5,062 nt of DNA, taken from NCBI GenBank assembly GCA_031257995.1, contig JAIRNN010000293.1, forward strand, positions 1 through 5,062. Reading direction: 5' to 3'. The translations under genes were made by a program, and so were the position numbers. This document shows, one piece after another, positions 1-4,853 of the stretch. Under the pieces are notes generated by a model. That model did no database searches. It worked only from the letters and a program-made list of their open reading frames with translations, and was not told where the DNA came from. Numbering within the stretch: position 1 is the stretch's first letter; every line of letters starts with the position of its first letter. This DNA is from Spirochaetaceae bacterium. Lineage in GTDB: Bacteria > Spirochaetota > Spirochaetia > Treponematales > Breznakiellaceae.

Positions 1-119
1 GTACGTTGAGGCGTATTACAATCGCCTTCGTATCCATTCGGCGCTTGACTATATGGCGCCTGATGTGTTTAACTCAAGGCAAGTCGCTTAATGGTGTCTG
101 CCTAATGGGGTAAAGTCCA
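1..119 (+). mobile_element. Right end of an IS3-family insertion sequence
   Basis: The transposase tail is followed by about 28 bp (roughly 92-119) reading TGGTGTCTGCC, then a GGGGTAAAGTCCA block, which resembles the right inverted repeat of many IS3-family elements and ends with the expected terminal CA. I place the outer boundary at 119/120. Sequence beyond it changes to a minus-strand coding-like remnant, consistent with an insertion junction. The left end and the target duplication are outside the window, so the boundary is inferred from the terminal motif alone. Confidence 0.6.
2..91 (+). CDS. IS3-family transposase (OrfB), C-terminal tail, cut by the window edge
   Basis: This is the last 29 codons of an IS3-family OrfB transposase, a DDE integrase-fold enzyme that cuts and joins the ends of its insertion sequence. 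The readable tail contains YYNRLRIHSALDYMAPDVF, which matches the conserved YN-x2-R-x-HSAL-x-Y-x-P-x2-F signature found just after the catalytic glutamate in this family. The catalytic D, D and E residues and the first open reading frame lie left of the window and cannot be assessed. The frame ends with TAA at 89-91, and an IS-like terminal repeat follows at once, as expected for an intact right end. Family assignment is firm; the subgroup and whether the element is active cannot be judged here. Confidence 0.85.
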   Translation, partial: YVEAYYNRLRIHSALDYMAPDVFNSRQVA

Positions 120-429
120 ACCCCTTTCGCAAAAGACAATTCCGATGCCAGAAAAGACTTGTCAACATAATAAACCGCCTGTTTCCCCAATTCGGTTAAT
201 GTTACTCCCATTTGGGGAATAACGTCTTCAAACGCCCGCTGCAGTATCGTTGTATTTTGAATATCAGAGAAGGAACAATGAGCAGGCGGAAATGAAGCCA
301 TTCTCTCTCGATAATCAAGCAGGACAAGCCGATTAAAAGAATGTCCGCCCTCATATTGTTGGCGACAACGGCAAGGGACGTTTCAATTTCCGTTATGTCT
401 TTTGACTTCAAGGCTTCAAAAACCCGCAC
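120..429 (-). pseudogene. Frameshifted gene remnant of unknown function truncated by the IS
   Basis: On the minus strand, a GTG at 427-429 opens a frame beginning VRVFEALKSKDITEIE and continuing through ANNMRADILLIGLSCLII. A second minus-strand frame then takes over with MASFPPAHCSFSDIQNTT and runs through AFEDVIPQMGVTLTELGK to the IS junction. The two halves join cleanly if one GA unit is removed from the (GA)4 tract at 302-309 (minus-strand GAGAGAGA), giving IIERMASF. Together they would make about 100 residues with ordinary amphipathic helix-like composition. The C-terminus is replaced by sequence read out of the IS. I do not recognise the family. The N-terminus is also uncertain, because the in-frame stop at about 463-465 leaves only a GTG start without a convincing ribosome binding site. 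It could alternatively be non-coding. Confidence 0.4.
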
Positions 430-566
430 CGCCGCCCGTTCCCCTTGCGCCGCCCTCTCCCATCACGCCGCCCCCAAAAAAAGCTCCTTCGGGGCCCGCG
501 TCCAAGCACTTCCACAGCAGACGCTCCCCATCTCCCACCGTCGGTGAAATAGAAACCAATTACGGG

Positions 567-612
567 CCGCACCCGGACAGGTGCCTGGGCCGCACACCAA
601 ACGGTGTCTGGG
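567..612. repeat. Two-copy 23-bp tandem repeat, each copy a small hairpin
   Basis: The copies are 567-589 and 590-612, identical at about 17 of 23 positions by eye. Both begin CCGCAC and end CTGGG. In the first, GCACC (569-573) pairs with GGTGC (580-584); in the second, ACACC (594-598) pairs with GGTGT (603-607). The stem bases change together, so each hairpin is kept although the sequence differs. It lies about 140 bp upstream of the RAYT-like gene. Confidence 0.55.
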
Positions 613-663
613 CCGGCCCTTATGCGGCGCAAGCGGTTTAACGTGATTTCCTCTCTTCCCTCC

Positions 664-691
664 TTTTTTCTCATCTTTTTCACGATTTTTT
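664..691. promoter_or_regulatory. Phased T-tract element (copy 1)
   Basis: T-tracts at 664-669, 676-680 and 686-691 are spaced 10-12 bp apart, so they face the same side of the helix and should bend the DNA. The word TTTTCTCAT at 666-674 and the CACG before the last tract recur in the copy at 4771-4806. It lies 60-90 bp upstream of the RAYT-like start, a position where curved or AT-rich DNA can assist a promoter. No strong promoter is visible just downstream, so the role here is uncertain. Confidence 0.4.
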
Positions 692-750
692 CCTCTCTGA
701 TTAAAGCAAAACGGCGGGTCAACGCCTTGTATAGGATGGAGGAATTCTGT

Positions 751-1257
751 ATGCATAAACCGAGAGAGTTACGGCAAGGGGTCTGGTATGGCGTGAGGAC
801 GGAGGTCAATATCGGGGAGCCGCTGTTCCGGCTGCCGGAAGCGGTCGTGCTGCTGCACCGCGTACTCCGCAAAGTGAAGAAGTTTTATCCGTTTGAGTTG
901 CGCGGGCTGCGGCTTGAGGGGGCGTGGCTTGTGTTCTATATCAGGCCGGAGGACGGTTTTCAGTTGCCGCTGATTATGCAGTTGGTGAAGCAGTGGTTCT
1001 CGCTGGAGTTCAACGGTATGACGGGGCGGAGGGGGCATCTTTGGGGTGAGCGGTATGGGTCGGAGATACTGGAGGGGGAGCCGCCGGCGAGGGAGGCGGC
1101 GGTGGACTGGGCGGCGATAGACAAGTCGGCCAACACGCCGCTGCCTCCGGCGATGGCCTACACGCTGACGTGGGACAGCCTGAGATCGCCCGGGATGACG
1201 ATAACGACGAGTTTTTCGGCCCTGAACGTGGCCAAAACCGCCTCTCCGCCCCGCTAA
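751..1257 (+). CDS. Degenerate RAYT-like (REP-associated tyrosine transposase, TnpA-REP) protein, probably catalytically dead
   Basis: The 168-residue product opens with HKPRELRQGVWYGVRTEVN, like the start of RAYT proteins (RELR-x-G-x-WYHV-x-R-x-N). It continues with LPLIMQLVKQWFSLEFN at about 72-88 and GRRGHLWGERYGSEILEGE at about 92-110, matching the family's IM-x-x-LK...FN...GHLW-x-x-RY-S-x-LE pattern. At the position of the HUH metal-binding motif (usually PNHVHLL) it reads VFYIRPEDG, with no histidine pair. The tail after about 112 is Ala/Thr/Pro-rich and lacks the usual catalytic tyrosine helix, so single-strand nicking activity is unlikely. I chose ATG 751 because GGAGGA at 738-743 is well placed; the frame extends up to 604 but that part is low-complexity. 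I recall similar short proteins in many copies in termite-gut Treponema, which was not checked. A palindrome overlaps the stop codon. Confidence 0.6.
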   Translation: MHKPRELRQGVWYGVRTEVNIGEPLFRLPEAVVLLHRVLRKVKKFYPFELRGLRLEGAWLVFYIRPEDGFQLPLIMQLVKQWFSLEFNGMTGRRGHLWGERYGSEILEGEPPAREAAVDWAAIDKSANTPLPPAMAYTLTWDSLRSPGMTITTSFSALNVAKTASPPR

Positions 1258-1282
1258 CCGGGGGCAAAGCCCCGGTTAGCGG
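1251..1282. repeat. Perfect 13-bp palindrome over the RAYT-like stop codon (REP-like)
   Basis: CCGCTAACCGGGG (1251-1263) pairs perfectly with CCCCGGTTAGCGG (1270-1282) around a 6-base loop (GCAAAG). The TAA stop of the preceding gene is inside the left arm. There is no T-run after it (the next bases are CCCTAAAGG), so it is not a canonical intrinsic terminator. REP palindromes typically flank RAYT genes, which makes a REP-like element the better reading, but only one copy is visible. Confidence 0.65.
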
Positions 1283-1321
1283 CCCTAAAGGAGACCAAGC
1301 CCGCCTCAAGCGTCCCGGCTA

Positions 1322-1399
1322 GTGATGGCCGCGGGAAGTCTGCCCGCGCCGCCTGTGAAGGAGGCGGGGGCGTTGCGAGGGGCGCAACTTACTAATCAC
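1322..1399. ncRNA. Cluster of three hairpins closed by a short helix; possible structured RNA
   Basis: Three adjacent hairpins can be drawn: CGCGGG 1330-1335 with CCCGCG 1343-1348; CCGCCT 1349-1354 with AGGCGG 1362-1367; and GTTGCG 1372-1377 with CGCAAC 1383-1388. GTGAT at 1322-1326 can pair with ATCAC at 1395-1399 to close them into a four-way junction. It is not a tRNA: there is no T-loop motif or acceptor stem of proper length. GC-rich DNA forms chance hairpins easily, so this could equally be a decayed cluster of palindromes next to the RAYT-like gene. Confidence 0.3.
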
Positions 1400-1410
1400 A
1401 GGGGGCGTTC

Positions 1411-1585
1411 TATGCTAGAATGGACAGACTGCTCCGGCCTGAATCTGGAGGTTCGCACGGATATAGAGAAGCGGTTCGGGAAAGGTGTTTTGAGCGCCGA
1501 AAAGGGGAACCGAGGGCGGCGCCGTCAGGGGCGCTGGGCGTTCTCTATAGTACAAGTTTCATGCCATTATAGGAAGGCAAAATGA
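1411..1585 (+). CDS. Possible small hypothetical protein upstream of the secreted pair (doubtful)
   Basis: ATG 1411 opens a 57-codon frame (a GTG at 1322 would extend it to 87) beginning MLEWTDCSGLNLEVRTDIEK and ending with a basic tail rich in Arg and Gly. It stops at TGA 1583-1585, overlapping the ATG of the lipoprotein gene at 1582 as ATGA, an arrangement used for translational coupling. The first half looks protein-like, the second (GNRGRRRQGRW) does not. A run of five G at 1401-1405 could act as a weak ribosome binding site. Against it, the start coincides with an extended -10 candidate at 1413-1421, and the two readings exclude each other. I do not recognise the product and consider non-coding leader sequence more likely. 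Confidence 0.2.
1413..1421 (+). promoter_or_regulatory. Extended -10 promoter candidate for the secreted-protein pair
   Basis: TGCTAGAAT fits the extended -10 form TGnTAnAAT, with five of six hexamer bases matching consensus. No good -35 is seen at 16-18 bp upstream, which extended -10 promoters tolerate. Transcription would start near 1428 and leave a leader of about 150 bases before the lipoprotein gene. Confidence 0.35.
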
Positions 1586-2160
1586 GTAAGCGTTTTTGCT
1601 TAATCAGCATGGCGCTGGTTATCGGGTTTGTGATGGCGGGGTGCGCGAATGTGCCTGCGGCTGCGCCGGAGTCCAGCGCGGACACGACGGCGGCTCCCGT
1701 TCCCGGTACGGATGCGGCGAAACAGGCAGCGAAAAGAGAGCTGCAAAGCAGGTATGTTGAGTATCTGCGGCAGGAAGGCTATGTCCCGTCAATCGACGAT
1801 GACGGCGATATTAGGTTCATCGTTTCGGAGTACATCTATTTTATCCCTATTGATGGGAACGATCCTTCATATTTTCAGATCGTTCTGGGGTTAACGATGG
1901 ATACGGTGCCGTTGGAGGAACTTATCGGCGCGGTCAATTCCGTGAACCGGTCCGTTAAGGCCGCGAAGGTTTCTATCCCTCCCGACAGGCAGGCGGTCAT
2001 AATAACGGCGGAACGGATATTGGACAAGCCGGATGATTTCAAGGCGGTTTTCAAGAGACTTCTGTTGGTCATAAAGACTGCGGCAGAGCGTCTGTTCTCC
2101 CAGTTGAATGAGTCGGGCGAAAGGCGCGGGGCCGGCTCTGAGGAGGCAAAAAATGTATAA
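1582..2160 (+). CDS. Predicted lipoprotein with YbjN-like domain
   Basis: The 192-residue product has a type II signal peptide: basic MSKR, a hydrophobic core, then the lipobox VMAGC with the lipidated Cys at 21. Residues 22-52 are an Ala/Pro/Thr linker. A compact alpha/beta domain spans about 53-175, starting ELQSRYVEYLRQEGY and carrying DDDGDI at 72-77, an aromatic strand (YIYFIPID), an NSVNR helix and KPDDFKAVFKRLL near 149-161. This pattern of helix, acidic turn and strands resembles the YbjN/sensory-regulator-like fold; that assignment is tentative and no enzyme motif is visible. The last 17 residues are charged and absent from the paralogue. AGGAAGG at 1571-1577 supports the ATG. It overlaps the downstream paralogue by 8 bases, so the two are probably co-translated. 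Likely membrane-anchored and facing the periplasm; function unknown. Confidence 0.85.
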   Translation: MSKRFCLISMALVIGFVMAGCANVPAAAPESSADTTAAPVPGTDAAKQAAKRELQSRYVEYLRQEGYVPSIDDDGDIRFIVSEYIYFIPIDGNDPSYFQIVLGLTMDTVPLEELIGAVNSVNRSVKAAKVSIPPDRQAVIITAERILDKPDDFKAVFKRLLLVIKTAAERLFSQLNESGERRGAGSEEAKNV

Positions 2161-2599
2161 GAAGTTATTTTTGGCCGTGGGTGTTTTGGCTTCCGCCGAG
2201 ACGGTCTTTGCGCAAACGAGGGAGGGCGAGTTGCAAAGTATGTATATTGAGTATCTGAGGGAGGAGGGCTATTTCCCGCAGGTTGACGATGACGGCGATA
2301 TTCTGTTCAAAGCTTCGGGGGATATTTATTACATCATCGTCGATGCGGATGACCTTGCGTTCTTTCAGCTCTACAAGCAACTAAACATAGGGCGGTTCGA
2401 CTTGGCGGTTGTTCGCCGCGCGGTCAATTACACGAACAGGACCACGAAGGTCGCCAAAGTTTTCATCAGTTCCGGCGAGAAGACGGTCGGGATAAAAGTG
2501 GATCAAATGTTGGGTAAACCAGACGATTTCAAGGCGATTTTCAAGAGACTCCTTTCAATTATGTATACTGCGGAAGTGAATTTGAACTCGCAATTGTAG
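2153..2599 (+). CDS. Secreted YbjN-like protein, tandem paralogue of the upstream lipoprotein
   Basis: The 148-residue product starts MYKKLFLAVGVLASAETVFA, a classical signal peptide with a probable signal peptidase I cut after Ala20 (VFA, then Q). The mature protein is almost only the domain shared with the upstream gene. From ELQSMYIEYL (26) to the terminal SQL (148) the two align without gaps over 123 residues, with about half identical by hand count. Best conserved are EYLR-x-EGY, DDDGDI (45-50), AKV, and KPDDFKA-x-FKRLL near 122-134. I chose ATG 2153 rather than the GTG at 2108 because GAGGAGG at 2140-2146 is ideally spaced and the signal peptide begins there. The start overlaps the preceding stop (ATGTATAA). 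Unlike its neighbour it lacks a lipobox and linker, so it should be soluble in the periplasm or exported. Probably an ancestral duplication; partnership with the lipoprotein is inferred. Confidence 0.85.
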   Translation: MYKKLFLAVGVLASAETVFAQTREGELQSMYIEYLREEGYFPQVDDDGDILFKASGDIYYIIVDADDLAFFQLYKQLNIGRFDLAVVRRAVNYTNRTTKVAKVFISSGEKTVGIKVDQMLGKPDDFKAIFKRLLSIMYTAEVNLNSQL

Positions 2600-2734
2600 G
2601 GACGGGCCGTTCCCCAGACTAGGAAAGGATGCGTTCCCCGCTTAGAGGCGGACACAACTCAGGCTTAGATCGGAACCCCCATCAGGCTTGGTTGCTCACC
2701 CCTTTTCACTTAGAAAAATTATGGCGCAATGCGC

Positions 2735-2765
2735 GGGGGAGACTTCCCCCATCAAATGATATATT
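2735..2765 (+). promoter_or_regulatory. Candidate glyS promoter: extended -10 with an overlapping upstream dyad
   Basis: TG-A-TATATT at 2757-2765 is an extended -10, AT-rich in otherwise GC-rich sequence, and would start transcription near 2772, giving a leader of about 43 bases. No -35 matches at the usual spacing. Instead GGGGGA (2735-2740) and TCCCCC (2745-2750) form a perfect 6-bp dyad with a 4-base centre exactly where the -35 would be, which could be an operator. A weaker alternative is TTGGTT 2688-2693 with TAGAAA 2711-2716 at 17-bp spacing. The leader is too short for a T-box. Confidence 0.35.
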
Positions 2766-2814
2766 ATAGAAGAAAACGGCCGCCTGAGCGCGGCTGGGAT
2801 TGAGAGGAGCATAT

Positions 2815-4179
2815 ATGGCGGAATTGACGGAGTATACGGGGAAGGCGACGATGGAAAAGATCGTGAGTCTGGCGAAGCGGCGGGGGTTTGTGTTCCAGTC
2901 GAGCGAGATTTACGGGGGGCAGAGTGGGGCATGGGACTATGGGCCGCTGGGGATTGAGTTGAAGAACCGGATCGCGCAAGTCTGGTGGCGTGAGATGACG
3001 CAACTGCACGATAACATTGTGGGACTTGACGCGGCGATTCTGATGCACCCGCGCACGTGGGAGGCTTCAGGCCATGTGGAGAACTTTACCGATCCGCTGG
3101 TTGACTGTAAGGCGTGTAAGTCGCGGTTTCGCGCCGACCAGATTCCGCCTGAGAATCTCGAAAAAAAAGTTTGCCCGGACTGTGGCGGGGGACTTACCGA
3201 TACGCGCAAGTTTAATCTGATGTTCAAGTCCAACATCGGGCCTATTGACGACGGGTCGGGGGTCATCTATCTGAGGCCGGAGACGGCGCAGGGGATCTAT
3301 GTCAACTACAAGAACATCATTCAGAGCAACCGTATGAAGATTCCGTTCGGGATCGCGCAGATCGGGAAGGCGTTCCGCAACGAGATTGTTACCAAGCATT
3401 TTATATTCCGCAGTTGCGAGTTTGAGCAGATGGAGATGCAGTTCTTCGTGAAGCCCGGCTCGGACGAGGAGTGGTTTGAGCAGTGGCGAAAGGCGCGGTG
3501 GGCTTACTACGAGGGGCTGGGCGTGAAGATGGATCATCTGCGCTGGCACCGGCATGGGGTGGACGAGCTGGCCCATTATGCGAAGGATGCTTACGACATT
3601 CAGTATCTTTTCCCGATGGGCTGGCAAGAGCTTGAGGGTGTGCACAACCGCACCAACTTCGACCTTACGCGGCACAGCGAGTATTCGGGGAAAGACCTCC
3701 AGTACATCGACCAAGAGAGTAACGAGCGTTACATTCCGTTCATCATCGAGACTTCCGCCGGGCTCACCCGCAATTTGCTGATGATTCTCTGCGACGCTTA
3801 CGACGAGGAGGAGGTCGAGGGCGAGACACGCACCGTGCTGCGCTTCCATCCCCGTCTCGCGCCGGTAACGGTTGCTGTACTGCCGCTGATGAAGAAAGAC
3901 GGCCTTGCCGAGATCGCCGAGGCGATTCGCGCCGGGTTGCGGGAAGATTTTGCCACGGGTTTTGACCTGTCGGGCGCGATAGGGCGGCGCTACCGAAGGC
4001 AGGACGAGGCGGGCACGCCCTTCTGTGTTACGATCGACTACGAGACCAAAGAAGATAACACGGTAACGCTCCGCTACCGCGACAGTATGAAGCAAGAGCG
4101 CGTACACCGGGACCAGCTCGCCGCCAAGCTCACGGCGGAGATCCGGGGGTATAAGCGCTTGGCCGTGAGTGAGATATAG
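2815..4179 (+). CDS. glyS: Glycine--tRNA ligase, single-chain alpha2 type
   Basis: Cytoplasmic class II aminoacyl-tRNA synthetase that activates glycine with ATP and charges tRNA-Gly for translation. At 454 residues it is full length for the homodimeric type rather than the two-subunit alpha/beta type. The N-terminal region has KRRGFVFQSSEIYGG and the WDYGPLGIELK motif 1 area (40-50). A zinc-site pattern CKAC (98-101) and CPDC (120-123) is inserted as in many homologues. RPETAQG (154-160) and motif 2 FRNEI (187-191) with EFEQMEMQFF (202-211) form the ATP/glycine site. Motif 3 is ETSAGLTR at 312-319. The anticodon-binding domain covers about 345-454, with GRRYRRQDEAGTPFCVTID and RYRDSMKQERV. 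ATG 2815 follows AGGAG (2804-2808) at good spacing; TTG 2800 would add five residues and overlap that site. The protease gene follows after 9 bp. The symbol glyQS is sometimes used for this form. Confidence 0.97.
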   Translation: MAELTEYTGKATMEKIVSLAKRRGFVFQSSEIYGGQSGAWDYGPLGIELKNRIAQVWWREMTQLHDNIVGLDAAILMHPRTWEASGHVENFTDPLVDCKACKSRFRADQIPPENLEKKVCPDCGGGLTDTRKFNLMFKSNIGPIDDGSGVIYLRPETAQGIYVNYKNIIQSNRMKIPFGIAQIGKAFRNEIVTKHFIFRSCEFEQMEMQFFVKPGSDEEWFEQWRKARWAYYEGLGVKMDHLRWHRHGVDELAHYAKDAYDIQYLFPMGWQELEGVHNRTNFDLTRHSEYSGKDLQYIDQESNERYIPFIIETSAGLTRNLLMILCDAYDEEEVEGETRTVLRFHPRLAPVTVAVLPLMKKDGLAEIAEAIRAGLREDFATGFDLSGAIGRRYRRQDEAGTPFCVTIDYETKEDNTVTLRYRDSMKQERVHRDQLAAKLTAEIRGYKRLAVSEI

Positions 4180-4188
4180 GAGTTAGAT

Positions 4189-4620
4189 ATGAGTGTTTTC
4201 AAAGAGGAGATCACGCTGGAAAATGCCGTTGACCGGGGGCTTGCGAGCAGGGGGTATATCAAGAGCAGCGAGGTTCGCTCTTTGACTGTTCGCGCGATGC
4301 CCGATACCGGGGCGCGGACGCTGGTTATCAACGAGGATACCCGACAAAAGCTGGGGCTTGCTATTGAGGAAACAGCGGAGTCTACCTTGGCAGACGGCAA
4401 AACGGACACCTACGGCGTAACGGAAGGGGTGAAGATTCAGTGGAAAAACCGGAGCACGGTGCTTCCCGCCGTCGTGGTTCCCAATGCGAAAGACATACTC
4501 CTTGGCGCGTTACCCCTTGAGGCGATGGACTTGATGGTTGACCCAGTGGATGAACAACTGGTTGGGGCTCACGGCGCGGAACCCCTGCATGTCCTTTACG
4601 CTTTTCCACGGCAGGCTTAA
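4189..4620 (+). CDS. Retropepsin-like (clan AA) aspartic protease, small cytoplasmic form
   Basis: The 143-residue product has the core of a retroviral-type aspartic protease. RAMPDTGARTLVINED (35-50) holds the catalytic Asp-Thr-Gly at 39-41, STLADGKTDTYGV (65-77) fits the flap region, and DILLGALPLEAMDL (102-115) matches the conserved hydrophobic-Gly second half. With one D-T-G per chain the active form should be a homodimer. No signal peptide or membrane segment is present, so it would act in the cytoplasm or be delivered by another route. AGGAG at 4178-4182 overlaps the glyS stop codon and gives a 6-base spacing to ATG 4189, so translation is probably coupled to glyS. Related short single-domain proteases are, from memory, common in Treponema genomes; their substrates are not known to me. 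The pairing with glyS may only reflect a shared transcript. Confidence 0.85.
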   Translation: MSVFKEEITLENAVDRGLASRGYIKSSEVRSLTVRAMPDTGARTLVINEDTRQKLGLAIEETAESTLADGKTDTYGVTEGVKIQWKNRSTVLPAVVVPNAKDILLGALPLEAMDLMVDPVDEQLVGAHGAEPLHVLYAFPRQA

Positions 4621-4765
4621 ATCACGGAGATTGATCACGAGGAAATCGCAGATTGCGCCATAAATGGCGGCACAGATAAACACAGATAAAGAAAGGCGCG
4701 GAACGAAAATCGGCGTGTATCCGCGCCATCCGCAGTTCCCGTGATCCAAGCCATTTGCGGTTCCT
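4621..4765. repeat. Decayed short repeats and hairpins after the protease gene
   Basis: No gene is seen here. CACAGATAAA is repeated exactly in tandem at 4671-4690. CGCCA-TAAA-TGGCG (4656-4660 and 4665-4669) and GGCGCGGA (4695-4702) with TCCGCGCC (4720-4727) form hairpins. ATCACGG at 4621-4627 and CCGTGAT at 4739-4745 are inverted around the whole block. CCATCCGCAGTTCCCGTGA (4726-4744) recurs as CCATTTGCGGTTCCTGTAA (4751-4769), with all five differences being transitions. The 8-bp stem has no T-run, so it is not a canonical terminator. It looks like old, dispersed intergenic repeat material. Confidence 0.45.
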
Positions 4766-4770
4766 GTAAC

Positions 4771-4806
4771 TTTTCTCATGTTTTTTCACTTTTTTTCACG
4801 TTTTTT
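4771..4806. promoter_or_regulatory. Phased T-tract element (copy 2), upstream of a strong promoter
   Basis: T-runs at 4771-4774, 4781-4786, 4790-4796 and 4801-4806 recur every 10 bp, separated by CTCATG, CAC and CACG. In-phase T/A tracts bend DNA. These sit roughly 50-85 bp upstream of the start predicted from the following promoter, where UP elements and curvature raise initiation. The sequence shares TTTTCTCAT and the CACG-tract arrangement with 664-691. Confidence 0.55.
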
Positions 4807-4818
4807 GGGGGCACCCGC

Positions 4819-4847
4819 TTGACAAAAATTTCCGGGTGTGGTATAAA
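4819..4847 (+). promoter_or_regulatory. Strong sigma-70-type promoter with dyad operator candidate
   Basis: A consensus -35 TTGACA (4819-4824), exact 17-bp spacer and -10 TATAAA (4842-4847) are present. TG at 4839-4840 also makes it an extended -10. The predicted start is near 4854. CACCCG (4812-4817) and CGGGTG (4833-4838) are inverted and 21 bp apart centre to centre, two helical turns, straddling the -35: the geometry of a dimeric repressor site. It is by far the best promoter in the window, yet no long gene follows within it. Confidence 0.75.
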
Positions 4848-4853
4848 TACTTA

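Larger units (their letters stand above)
430..750. other. Intergenic region with no supported gene: hairpin repeats and phased T-tracts
   Basis: No frame here looks like protein. The open frames on both strands are proline/arginine-rich or low-complexity and change composition along their length. The left half (430-545) is C-rich on the plus strand. The middle (567-612) is a tandem hairpin repeat. The right half (664-691) has T-tracts spaced at about one helical turn, and a Shine-Dalgarno for the downstream RAYT-like gene lies at 738-743. I found no promoter with both boxes in good agreement with consensus; TATAGG at 730-735 is the only -10-like hexamer near the gene. Confidence 0.6.

Noticed and set aside
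604..750. Upstream extension of the RAYT-like gene from 604
   Set aside because: The added 49 residues are mostly the translation of T-tracts (poly-Phe/Ser). A good Shine-Dalgarno precedes ATG 751, and family similarity begins there.
408..872. Minus-strand frame of 154 codons
   Set aside because: Arg/Gly-rich and without domain-like pattern; it spans the hairpin repeat and the start of the RAYT-like gene and has no ribosome binding site.
1322..1399. tRNA-like cloverleaf
   Set aside because: No 7-bp acceptor stem, T-loop GTTCRA motif or correct arm lengths.
2108..2152. Alternative GTG start for the second secreted protein
   Set aside because: It would bury the signal peptide behind 15 residues; the Shine-Dalgarno and hydrophobic N-terminus point to ATG 2153.
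3067..4107. Long open frame on the minus strand, 346 codons
   Set aside because: It lies entirely opposite glyS. Its Leu/Arg/Val-rich, low-complexity composition is what the complement of a GC-rich gene gives, and glyS is unmistakable.
3700..4179. Shift from G-rich to C-rich codon choice in the 3' part of glyS, suggesting mosaicism
   Set aside because: The change is gradual and subjective by eye, and the protein motifs are continuous; no breakpoint is supported.
4695..4727. Intrinsic terminator after the protease gene
   Set aside because: The 8-bp stem has a 17-base loop and no following T-run, so I list it only as a hairpin.
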